Shown one piece after another: positions 1-8,126 of a DNA stretch of 64,000 nt. The notes under the pieces are model-generated. The model did not search any database and was not told where the DNA came from. It saw only the letters and a list, made by a program, of their open reading frames with translations. The translations under genes and the position numbers were made by a program. The first letter of the stretch is position 1. Each line of letters opens with the position of its first letter. The stretch is from Neptunomonas japonica JAMM 1380. Lineage in GTDB: Bacteria > Pseudomonadota > Gammaproteobacteria > Pseudomonadales > Balneatricaceae. The DNA lies in NCBI RefSeq assembly GCF_016592555.1, contig NZ_AP014546.1:248001-312000 (forward strand). Direction: 5' to 3'.

Positions 1-94
1 TGCAGGCAACAGCAATCTTTGCATCTCTAAAAGGCTTGAAGATGTTGTTGATCAAGCGTATGTGATCAGGAGAAGTGTCGTTGCCTTTGATCAT
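1..94 (-). CDS. possible 5' end of an unidentified gene, cut by the window edge
   Basis: A minus-strand reading frame is open from an ATG at 94 to the window edge and encodes about 31 residues beginning MIKGNDTSPDHIRLINN. The same frame stays open a little further upstream, to a stop near 145. No Shine-Dalgarno sequence is visible before this ATG. It lies downstream of the glnK terminator on the same strand, so it would need its own promoter. I do not recognise the family and the piece is too short to be sure it is coding. Confidence 0.25.
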   Translation of the reverse strand, partial: MIKGNDTSPDHIRLINNIFKPFRDAKIAVAC

Positions 95-214
95 AGGAAA
101 TACATGGGGTAGAGTATCCGAGCGCGTAAAAGAGATAGTATAGGGTTAACTCTTATTGATACGCTGATTCATGTCAATGAAAGTGTCTCTATTCCCCTAC
201 TTTTCTGAGGGCAT

Positions 215-241
215 TAAAAAAGCACCTAATAAGGTGCTTTA
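215..241 (-). terminator. rho-independent terminator after the downstream glnK
   Basis: A nine-base stem, AAAGCACCT pairing with AGGTGCTTT around a four-base loop, sits 20 bases past the PII stop codon. On the minus strand it is followed by a run of six T, the expected form of an intrinsic terminator. Confidence 0.8.
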
Positions 242-260
242 ATATTTTACGCAAAAGATC

Positions 261-611
<351 letters not shown>

Positions 612-711
612 TTAGTGTCGATTATCGTTACCGACTGTCGAGCATACTTAAATAAGCTGGCGCCAGTATACCCACATTTATTAAGTTACGCATTGTCTGG
701 CTGTAAAACAG

Positions 712-735
712 AAAGGGTGCCGAAGCACCCTTTTT
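712..735 (-). terminator. stable UUCG-loop hairpin between amtB and glnK copy 1
   Basis: AAAGGGTGC and GCACCCTTT form a nine-base stem; read on the minus strand the loop is TTCG, a very stable tetraloop. It lies just past the amtB stop. The tail on the minus strand is TTTCTGTTTT, only moderately T-rich, so it may act as a partial terminator or mRNA stabiliser that sets amtB apart from the following PII gene. Confidence 0.65.
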
Positions 736-761
736 AGCGAAGTTTTATGGGTGTTACTCTG

Positions 762-2036
762 CTATTTACCTGCTGACTTGAACTCAGGATAAGCTTCCAT
801 ACCACATTCAGCGATATCCGCGCCCTCGTACTCTTCCTCTTCGCTAATGCGAATGCCCATAGCAGCTTTCAGGATAGACCAGACAACCAAACTAGCGATA
901 AACACCCAAGCAAAGATAGATATAATGCCAAGTAGTTGTGCTCCAAAGGTTGCATCTGCATTGTTCAAAGGTACGGCTAGCAGTCCCCAGATGCCCACAA
1001 CACCGTGTACAGAGATTGCACCGACAGGGTCATCAATGCGCATTTTATCGAGCGTTAATATTGAAAAGACGACGATGACCCCGCCGACAGCGCCGATTAC
1101 CGTAGAGCTCAGTGCAGTAGGGGATAAGGGATCAGCAGTAATAGCGACTAGTCCAGCAAGTGCACCATTGAGTGCCATAGTTAAATCAGCTTTTTTGAAT
1201 AACAAGCGGGCAACAATAAGAGCCGCAATACAGCCACCGGCTGCTGCCGCATTGGTGTTAATAAACACTTGAGCAACGGCGTTAGCGTCTTCAACATTTG
1301 ATAATTTTAGCTGTGATCCACCGTTAAAACCAAACCAGCCCATCCAAAGGATAAATGTACCTAGTGTTGCCAGCGGTAGGTTTGCACCAGGGATCGCATT
1401 AATAGACCCATTTTTACCGTATTTCCCTTTACGAGCACCAAGCATGAGCACTCCAGCTAGTGCAGCAGAAGCACCTGCCATGTGGACAATACCTGAACCT
1501 GCAAAGTCAGAGAAACCCGCTTCACTGAGGAAACCGCCACCCCATGTCCAGTAACCTTCAACTGGATAGATGAAGCCTGTCATGACGACTGCAAAAGCTA
1601 AAAATGCCCAAAGTTTCATACGTTCAGCGACGGCACCGGAGACAATAGACATTGCCGTTGCTACAAACACGACTTGGAAAAAGAAGTCTGAACGTGAAGA
1701 GTAATAGGGAGCATCGTCACCGCCAGCAAGAACTGCATCAACGCCGTTCTCGTCACCAATCAAAGCGCCAATGTTTGGCAATATACCGCCAGCATCTGAG
1801 CTATACATGATGAAGTAACCACAGAGTAAGTACATGGTGCAGGCAATAGCGTACAGCGAAATGTTCTTGGTCAAAATTTCAGTGGTATTTTTTGCGCGCA
1901 CTAAGCCTGCTTCTAACATGGCGAAGCCAGCCGCCATCCACATAACTAAAGCACCACATATTAAGAAGTAGAAAGTATCTACTGCATATTTTAGCTGGGC
2001 TAGATCACCCGCTGTTGTATTTAATAATTCTTCCAT
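762..2036 (-). CDS. amtB: ammonium transporter AmtB
   Basis: This inner-membrane ammonium channel has 424 residues, the normal Amt size, with the usual 11 hydrophobic membrane segments. Family motifs visible include GFAMLEAGLVRAKN in the first helices, the GSGIVHMAGASAALAG segment carrying the first pore His, and SVHGVVGIWGLLAVPL with the second pore His. A GTG codon directly precedes the chosen ATG; the ATG at 2036 has the better spacing to GGAGG. It lies 38 bases after the upstream PII gene, the classical glnK-amtB pairing in which uncharged GlnK plugs the channel when ammonium is plentiful. Expression should follow the sigma-54/NtrC-type control region upstream of the operon. Confidence 0.96.
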   Translation of the reverse strand: MEELLNTTAGDLAQLKYAVDTFYFLICGALVMWMAAGFAMLEAGLVRAKNTTEILTKNISLYAIACTMYLLCGYFIMYSSDAGGILPNIGALIGDENGVDAVLAGGDDAPYYSSRSDFFFQVVFVATAMSIVSGAVAERMKLWAFLAFAVVMTGFIYPVEGYWTWGGGFLSEAGFSDFAGSGIVHMAGASAALAGVLMLGARKGKYGKNGSINAIPGANLPLATLGTFILWMGWFGFNGGSQLKLSNVEDANAVAQVFINTNAAAAGGCIAALIVARLLFKKADLTMALNGALAGLVAITADPLSPTALSSTVIGAVGGVIVVFSILTLDKMRIDDPVGAISVHGVVGIWGLLAVPLNNADATFGAQLLGIISIFAWVFIASLVVWSILKAAMGIRISEEEEYEGADIAECGMEAYPEFKSAGK

Positions 2037-2074
2037 CACATCTGCCCTCCGTCAGGCTCGAGACTTAATTCGGT

Positions 2075-2434
<360 letters not shown>

Positions 2435-2493
2435 CTATATGTTCATTGGCATTATTTTGGTGCCGATGATTATTAGTAAGTTATCTTCCCTAT

Positions 2494-2509
2494 AGCGAAA
2501 CTTGTGCCT
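2494..2509 (-). promoter_or_regulatory. sigma-54 (RpoN) promoter of the glnK-amtB operon
   Basis: On the minus strand the sequence is AGGCAC-AAGTT-TCGC. It matches the RpoN consensus TGGCAC-N5-TTGC with both invariant doublets (GG near -24, GC near -12) at the correct 12-base spacing and two mismatches elsewhere. The predicted transcript would start near 2484 and have a leader of about 70 bases before the ATG at 2413. Sigma-54 control of glnK-amtB is well established in proteobacteria. Confidence 0.7.
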
Positions 2510-2623
2510 TGTTTTTATAAATCTTTTAAAAACAATTAGTTGAGTGTTATTTGGTTTGTTTTTTAATGATATTTTTGCTTTTCAGACAAAAATTAAGAAG
2601 TTAACGTGCTCATTTGTTGTGCG

Positions 2624-2640
2624 CGCACTTCTTTGGTGCA
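2624..2640. promoter_or_regulatory. NtrC-like enhancer site upstream of glnK-amtB
   Basis: CGCACTT-CTT-TGGTGCA on the plus strand is an imperfect dyad resembling the NtrC consensus TGCACCA-N3-TGGTGCA: one half is perfect and the other has five of seven bases. It lies about 140 bases upstream of the inferred sigma-54 start, normal for an enhancer. Apart from this site, the sigma-54 promoter and the promoter region of ubiK, the 347-base interval 2414-2760 shows no reading frame or repeat that I can support. Confidence 0.5.
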
Positions 2641-2760
2641 TGGCCTTGAAAGGCGAATGAGGTGAAAAGTATAAACGCAGCAATAGAAGGAAAAGGTTTC
2701 AGCCGCTATAGTGGAAGCCGAAACGAGTTTTAAATTTGCTAGTAAGTAGGATTAGTTAAG

Positions 2761-3033
2761 ATGAATGAAAAAATTATAGAAGGCTTGTCAGCGCAGTTCT
2801 CACAGATGATGAACACATTCAATGGTGGCGCAGACCTTCCTGGCCAGCAGCAAGTAAAAGTATTTTTGCAATCTGCGCTTAGTAAAATGGACTTGGTTAC
2901 GCGTGATGAATTTGATGCACAAGCGATTGTTTTAGGGCGGACGCGAGAAAAAGTTGAACAGTTAGAAACAGTTCTAGCTGACATTGAGAGTCGTCTTGAC
3001 GCTCAGGAAAGCACAGCTGAAAAAACAGACTAA
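2761..3033 (+). CDS. ubiK: ubiquinone biosynthesis accessory factor UbiK (YqiC/BMFP family)
   Basis: This 90-residue protein has the UbiK/BMFP layout: an N-terminal amphipathic helix (residues about 1-20, EKIIEGLSAQFSQMMNT) and a C-terminal coiled coil (about 45-85, with RDEFDAQAIVLGRTREKVEQ and LETVLADIESRLDAQE). UbiK is known to form a trimer and to help the aerobic ubiquinone hydroxylation complex through UbiJ. It is divergent from the glnK operon and followed by a degenerate GGDEF-EAL gene and comM; ubiK next to comM (yifB) is a frequent gammaproteobacterial arrangement. Assignment rests on length, helix pattern and the conserved C-terminal heptads. Confidence 0.9.
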   Translation: MNEKIIEGLSAQFSQMMNTFNGGADLPGQQQVKVFLQSALSKMDLVTRDEFDAQAIVLGRTREKVEQLETVLADIESRLDAQESTAEKTD

Positions 3034-3109
3034 TCTTAAACTATGTGCCCCATATAGGCTTGATGAAAGTGCACAGTGTAAATAAGGTTTTCATTCAAAG
3101 GGACAAATA

Positions 3110-4681
3110 ATGAGATGTAACCTAGCTTGGATAGATACAGCAGGCCATTATATTTATAGCACACCTGAATTTGCTGCTTTGTGCGAGCAGTCAGTCGCTT
3201 CTATAGCGGGGCAAAGTTTACAAACGTTACATTTATCTTCAAGCGCTGCCAAGCTGCAAGCGCTTTGCGTAAGCGCTTGTGAGTCTGGTATGGCCGAAGC
3301 TGTATTGGCATTGTTTGACTCGCATACCTTGTATGATTGTCGTCTGATGTGGATTGAAGCCTCACAGCATTTTGTCTTGAATGCTGAGCGTGCAATAAAA
3401 CAGCCATTACTTTACGAGCAGCTTATTAAAGCAACTAACGATTCCCCCGTCCCTCTATTTAAAGTGGCGTTAAATGCTCAAATTAGCAATGCTAATAAAG
3501 CTGGCAAGCAAGTAGCTTTGTTGAAGCTAGGTTTGGAAAAATTTCAATGGATTCAGGACTCTTTAGGGCAAACGGCCAGTGAAACAGTCATTGAAGAGTT
3601 AGCAAGTCGTCTACTTACGACCCTACGAGAGGGTGATATTCTTTTTCGTGCAAATGATGATGCCTTTATCATTCAATTATCGAATATAGATAAAGCCGAA
3701 GCTGCTGTGAGTGTGGCACATCGCCTTATCGAACAGTTGTCATATGGGATTCGTATAGATCAGCGAGAAATTCATTTAAGTGCGTCTGTCGGTGTTGCCT
3801 TAGCTCCTCTGCAGGCAAATGATGCTGGTGAGCTGCTGGGAGCTGCAAGCCAAGCACTAAAAGCGTTATCGCGCTCTGGAACCAGTGGTGTGCGTTTGTA
3901 TGACCCTCTTCGTCAACGTAAAGCACTGAACCTTAAAGACTTAGCACAGCTGATTAAGCCTGATTATCAAAGCATAGAGTTGGGGTACCGTCCTGTTTAT
4001 GGTGTACGTAGCCACCGTATTGAAGGTGCGCAATTAGTACCTTTATTGCAAGGTGTTCCTTGCGTTGGTTCTGAGGAACATGTGCTAACACAGATGCTAG
4101 AAGGTGATAGTGGTTGGCATACCTATTTGAGTTGGATATTTAATCAGCTTGAGGCGCCTTTGCAGCAGCTATCACAACAGAAAAGCTTCCAAGGCGTTAT
4201 TGTACGAATTCCGCCTGATGTACTTGAATTACCTTCCTTCATGGAGTTCATGACTACTCGTCTGACCTTATCTGAAGGGATACGTAAAAAGGTGCTGTTG
4301 GAAATAGACGCAATTGAAACACGCGACCATGAAGGTGTGCTGTTTGATTTAGAAGCGCTAGGTTTTTCTATTGTGTTGAGTGGTTTGAGTGATTACTTAC
4401 CGCCTATACAACAGTTAAAAGAGCTCGAGCCGCAGCTGTTAATGCTAGATGCTTCTCTTGTACAGTCTATGGAAGCTGATGTTAAGAGCCGTCGAACGTT
4501 AGAAAAACTAGCGGATATCGCTGCTGATCTTGATATCGCATTAGCGGCTGGTGGTGTGCAATCTGCTGGCCAGCGTATGCAATTGTCTCATCAAGGTGTT
4601 GGCTATATGCAAGGCGAATACTTTGGTAGCTTATTAAGTGTTGAGTTGTTATTTGAGCAGTTAGTGTTGGAAAAAATTTAG
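3110..4681 (+). CDS. degenerate GGDEF-EAL protein with N-terminal PAS-like region, probably catalytically inactive
   Basis: The 523-residue protein has a PAS-like N-terminus (about 1-100), a GGDEF-fold domain (about 130-270) and an EAL-fold domain (about 285-520). The signature sites are lost. The GGDEF motif reads NDDAF (in FRANDDAFIIQL), the EAL position reads EGAQL, the usual EITES reads EIDAI, DDFGTG is replaced by SGLSDY, and KIDRSFV by MLDASLV. No c-di-GMP synthesis or hydrolysis is expected. It could bind the nucleotide or a protein as a receptor or scaffold, but nothing in the sequence shows its partner. No signal peptide or membrane segment is evident. It sits 35 bases upstream of comM and may be co-transcribed with it. 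Confidence 0.8.
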   Translation: MRCNLAWIDTAGHYIYSTPEFAALCEQSVASIAGQSLQTLHLSSSAAKLQALCVSACESGMAEAVLALFDSHTLYDCRLMWIEASQHFVLNAERAIKQPLLYEQLIKATNDSPVPLFKVALNAQISNANKAGKQVALLKLGLEKFQWIQDSLGQTASETVIEELASRLLTTLREGDILFRANDDAFIIQLSNIDKAEAAVSVAHRLIEQLSYGIRIDQREIHLSASVGVALAPLQANDAGELLGAASQALKALSRSGTSGVRLYDPLRQRKALNLKDLAQLIKPDYQSIELGYRPVYGVRSHRIEGAQLVPLLQGVPCVGSEEHVLTQMLEGDSGWHTYLSWIFNQLEAPLQQLSQQKSFQGVIVRIPPDVLELPSFMEFMTTRLTLSEGIRKKVLLEIDAIETRDHEGVLFDLEALGFSIVLSGLSDYLPPIQQLKELEPQLLMLDASLVQSMEADVKSRRTLEKLADIAADLDIALAAGGVQSAGQRMQLSHQGVGYMQGEYFGSLLSVELLFEQLVLEKI

Positions 4682-4716
4682 TTATATCGTGTGTTTTTGT
4701 ATCCAAGGAAGGATCT

Positions 4717-6240
4717 ATGTCACTTGCAATAGTTCATACCCGCGCTCAGTTAGGTGTGGCAGCACCCTCTGTCACTGTTGAAATTCACCTATCGGCTGGT
4801 TTACCTGCGCTTATGCTAGTAGGCCTTCCAGAAGCGGCGGTGCGTGAAAGTAAAGAGAGGGTACGCAGTGCTATTATCAATTCTGGATTCGAATTCCCAC
4901 AGCGCCGTATCACTATTAACCTAGCACCTGCTGATCTTCCGAAAGAAGGTGGGCGCTATGATCTAGCGATAGCCGTGGGTATCTTGGTTGCTTCAGGCCA
5001 ACTTCCTGATAAATCACTTGAAAGTGTGGAGTTGCTGGGGGAGTTGGCGCTTTCTGGAGAACTCCGAAGTATCACGGGGGTTTTACCCGCGGCTCTGGCT
5101 TGTAAAAAGCAATGTCGTGCATTGTGGATACCCACAAAAAATTGTTCTGAAGCGGCATTAGTACGTGAGCTTGATATTCGTGTTGCTGAGCACTTATTAG
5201 ATGTATGTGCCGCTTTAGCGGGCAAAAAAGAGCTTAAAAGTGCAGAGCAGTCACCGGCTGATAGAGCAGTACAGACCCGTCTAAATGATTTATCGGACGT
5301 GAAAGGACAAATTAAAGCGAAGCGAGCATTGGAAATTGCTGCAGCTGGCGGGCACAACTTACTGATGAGTGGTGTGCCAGGTAGCGGAAAAAGTATGTTG
5401 GCAGCCCGTTTGCCGGGTTTATTACCGCCTCTAGTAGAGGAGGAACGTTTGCAAACAGCGGCGATCTATTCTGTTGCAGGTTTACCGGTTGATAGTATTT
5501 GCCTTGGTACGCGTCCTTTTCGTGCGCCGCATCATACTGCATCGGCTGCTGCATTAGTCGGAGGGGGAAGCCATCCACGTCCTGGTGAGATTTCTTTAGC
5601 ACACCAAGGCGTTTTATTCTTAGATGAGCTACCTGAGTTTTCCCGAAAAGTATTAGAAGTGCTGCGTGAACCATTGGAAACGGGAGCTATCTTGATCTCC
5701 CGTGCCGCCCGACAAACAGAGTATCCTGCTCGATTTCAGCTCATCGCTGCAATGAATCCATGCCCATGTGGTTATGCTGGGGATGCGTCGGGAAAATGCC
5801 GTTGCACGCCAGATCAGGTGCGGCGTTATCAAGAGAAGTTGTCCGGCCCATTGCTTGATCGTATTGATCTGTTCGTTACTGTCGCAGCGTTGCCTGCTGA
5901 AACACTGTTGAAACTGGATGAGTCTAAAGCTGAATCCAGTGCGGATGTTTCTTGTCGGGTCTCATCAGCATTGGCATTACAGTATCAGCGTCAATCTTGT
6001 CGTAATAGCGTGTTGGCGGCACAGTCGCTGGATGCTATTTGCCAGTTAACCGACTCCAACCGACAGTTACTTGCGACGGCAGCAACACGCTTTGGCTTGT
6101 CCGCTCGGGCGTGTCATCGTGTTATGAAGGTGGCGCGAACTATTGCTGATTTGAATGGAAATGAAAAGGTAGAAAGTAGTGATTTGATGGAAGCGCTGGG
6201 TTTTAGAGAAGGGCTGGCTAGTCGGTCTTCAGCATTTTAA
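4717..6240 (+). CDS. comM: ComM/YifB family Mg-chelatase-like AAA+ ATPase
   Basis: At 507 residues this is a full-length member. It has the N-terminal ChlI-like domain (MSLAIVHTRAQLGVAAPSV, then GLPEAAVRESKERVRSAI), a central AAA+ module with Walker A GVPGSGKS near residue 220, and the FRAPHHTASAAALVGGG, LAHQGVLFLDELPEF and MNPCPCGY segments typical of the family. The C-terminal helical domain has LSARACHRVMKVARTIADL. In naturally transformable species ComM is a hexameric helicase that extends branch migration during recombination of incoming DNA. The start has a clear AAGGA site. Its 3' end overlaps the convergent GGDEF-EAL gene by 23 bases. Confidence 0.95.
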   Translation: MSLAIVHTRAQLGVAAPSVTVEIHLSAGLPALMLVGLPEAAVRESKERVRSAIINSGFEFPQRRITINLAPADLPKEGGRYDLAIAVGILVASGQLPDKSLESVELLGELALSGELRSITGVLPAALACKKQCRALWIPTKNCSEAALVRELDIRVAEHLLDVCAALAGKKELKSAEQSPADRAVQTRLNDLSDVKGQIKAKRALEIAAAGGHNLLMSGVPGSGKSMLAARLPGLLPPLVEEERLQTAAIYSVAGLPVDSICLGTRPFRAPHHTASAAALVGGGSHPRPGEISLAHQGVLFLDELPEFSRKVLEVLREPLETGAILISRAARQTEYPARFQLIAAMNPCPCGYAGDASGKCRCTPDQVRRYQEKLSGPLLDRIDLFVTVAALPAETLLKLDESKAESSADVSCRVSSALALQYQRQSCRNSVLAAQSLDAICQLTDSNRQLLATAATRFGLSARACHRVMKVARTIADLNGNEKVESSDLMEALGFREGLASRSSAF

Positions 6241-7915
6241 TAAATGCTTTTAGTGGTACGGGAGGGCTGAAGAAAAAACCTTGTACTTGGTCGCAGCCAT
6301 TTTGAATAAGGAACTCTAATTGCGGTTTTGTTTCAACACCTTCTGCCACAACACCCATATTTAGATTATGGGCTAAATTGATAATAGCTCGGACAATCTC
6401 AGCGTCATCTGTACTTTCTGGCAGTCTAGCAACAAAAGATCGATCAATTTTTAGGGCACTAATGGGTAGCTTTTGTAAAAGCGCAAAAGATGAGTAGCCC
6501 GTACCGAAGTCGTCTAACGAAAAGTCGATACCTATTTGGCTAAGCTTTTCAATACTGTTTTGTACATGTAGGTCATCACTGAATAGTGCTGACTCTGTGA
6601 GCTCAAATTCTAGTATTTGTGTATCTATGCTTTCTTTATCGATAATACGATGGATCGTTTGTGCTAGATGGTCATCCTGAAACTGTCTGAATGATAAGTT
6701 CACACCTAATTTGGTCAGGTTATATCCTGCATCCTGAATAGATTTTAGATCTTTGCCAGATTGGAAAATAGCCCAGAAACCCATAGGGACAATTTGTCCG
6801 GTCTGCTCTGAAATCGGAATGAAATCATCCGGCATAATTAAGCCGTGATATGGATGGTTCCAGCGCATTAAAGCTTCAGCGCCCACTATTTCGCCTGAAT
6901 GCAGATCAATACGTGGTTGGTAATAAAGCTCAAATTGTTCTTCTTTTAAGGCTGCCCAGATGTCTGATTCTAATAAACCTTCATAAGGCGATATTTGGTC
7001 CTTATCTGGCTCGTAAATAGAGAAGCTGCAACCGTGAGTTCGCTTCGCTCGGCTGCGGGCTTGGTTTGCTTGGTTCGTTAGCGTATCAACATCGAGCGCG
7101 TTTTCGCTAGAAAAGGTCACACCAATACTTATTCCAAGCACATTTTCTTGATTGGCAATATTGAAGCTCGAAAATAAAAATCCGGCCATGACTTCTAGTA
7201 AGTGACTCGTTTCCTTTTTTGCCGCATCAATAGTCGTTGCCGTAATAATGATGAAAAACTCATCAGCACCTGTTCTAAATACAGGGAAATGACGGGCACA
7301 ATTAAGCAGGCGGTTTTTAAGGTCTAGGAGGACTTGGTCACCTGCGGCATAACCCATGCACTGATTAAAGGCTTTAAAATTATCAATATCTAAACTAACG
7401 AGTGCGAGCGCTTCGTTATTGAGCAAAATATGGTCTAATTCACATTGAAGGTGTGTGTAAAAGCAGGACCGGTTTTTAAGTGATGTTAATAGGTCCGTAT
7501 TATGTGTAGCATTTAGTTCTGTATTCTTTTGATTAATTTGAGTCAGCAATCTAATGCTGCGACTAAAAGTATCGCCTGTGGCATCACTAAGAGAAATGAA
7601 ATCAGTGAATGATGCAGCTAGTAACTGAATGCCATCTTCTTCTGTGATGTGCTCATCTGCGAGCACTATTGGGGTATGCTGTTGCTTAATAAGTGGAGAG
7701 TAAGTCTCTAGTGATTGCAGTACATTTTTTACACTGGTACATATTATAATGATATTAGGGCGTATCTCCTCAAAGCGAAGAAATAGCTCAGGGAGGGTGG
7801 CAACGAAACTCAGCTCCAAATTTTGCTGAATAAGGTGCGATTCCAACATGTCCCTCATCCTTGAGCGAGGAGATAATATAAGGATATTAATAGGCATTAT
7901 GCTTGGATACCGCAT
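6218..7915 (-). CDS. pseudo-receiver/GGDEF/EAL protein, probable c-di-GMP phosphodiesterase
   Basis: The 565-residue protein has a response-regulator-like N-terminus (about 7-125), GGDEF (about 145-300) and EAL (about 320-560). The receiver lacks the phospho-acceptor Asp: where one is expected the strand reads IIIICTSVKN. The GGDEF site is GADEF, which can retain activity but may only bind GTP. The EAL domain keeps its catalytic set: EALMRW, the ELTESA glutamate, DDFGTGYSS, KIDRSF and AEGVET. Phosphodiesterase activity is therefore likely. An internal start at residue 7 (7897, MPINILILS) is an alternative, and neither start has a strong ribosome site. Converges on comM with a 23-base overlap. 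Confidence 0.85.
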   Translation of the reverse strand: MRYPSIMPINILILSPRSRMRDMLESHLIQQNLELSFVATLPELFLRFEEIRPNIIIICTSVKNVLQSLETYSPLIKQQHTPIVLADEHITEEDGIQLLAASFTDFISLSDATGDTFSRSIRLLTQINQKNTELNATHNTDLLTSLKNRSCFYTHLQCELDHILLNNEALALVSLDIDNFKAFNQCMGYAAGDQVLLDLKNRLLNCARHFPVFRTGADEFFIIITATTIDAAKKETSHLLEVMAGFLFSSFNIANQENVLGISIGVTFSSENALDVDTLTNQANQARSRAKRTHGCSFSIYEPDKDQISPYEGLLESDIWAALKEEQFELYYQPRIDLHSGEIVGAEALMRWNHPYHGLIMPDDFIPISEQTGQIVPMGFWAIFQSGKDLKSIQDAGYNLTKLGVNLSFRQFQDDHLAQTIHRIIDKESIDTQILEFELTESALFSDDLHVQNSIEKLSQIGIDFSLDDFGTGYSSFALLQKLPISALKIDRSFVARLPESTDDAEIVRAIINLAHNLNMGVVAEGVETKPQLEFLIQNGCDQVQGFFFSPPVPLKAFIKMLKTD

Positions 7916-8126
7916 TGTCGAATATTATGGGTTATCTACTTTATAGTAATGATGTAGACCTAACAGCTCCGACAGTCTAGTTTGTATATAATGATACAAC
8001 AGAATTCATACACTCACTGTAACACGAAGTTTCTTGGCGGCAAACAAGTGTTTGAATATCGCTTTGTTACTAGCATTATGAGAATTTAATGATTAATTAT
8101 CAAACGTTTGCTGGCTTTATAGTTAA

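Noticed and set aside
847..1272. 141-codon plus-strand frame opposite amtB
   Set aside because: It is antisense to a fully conserved amtB, low in complexity (Ala/Pro/Ser/Thr-rich) and without a ribosome site; a shadow of the amtB codon pattern.
2446..2465. GGCACC...ATGC (minus strand) as a nearer sigma-54 promoter for glnK-amtB
   Set aside because: The GG and GC doublets are two bases too far apart; the motif at 2494-2509 has correct spacing.
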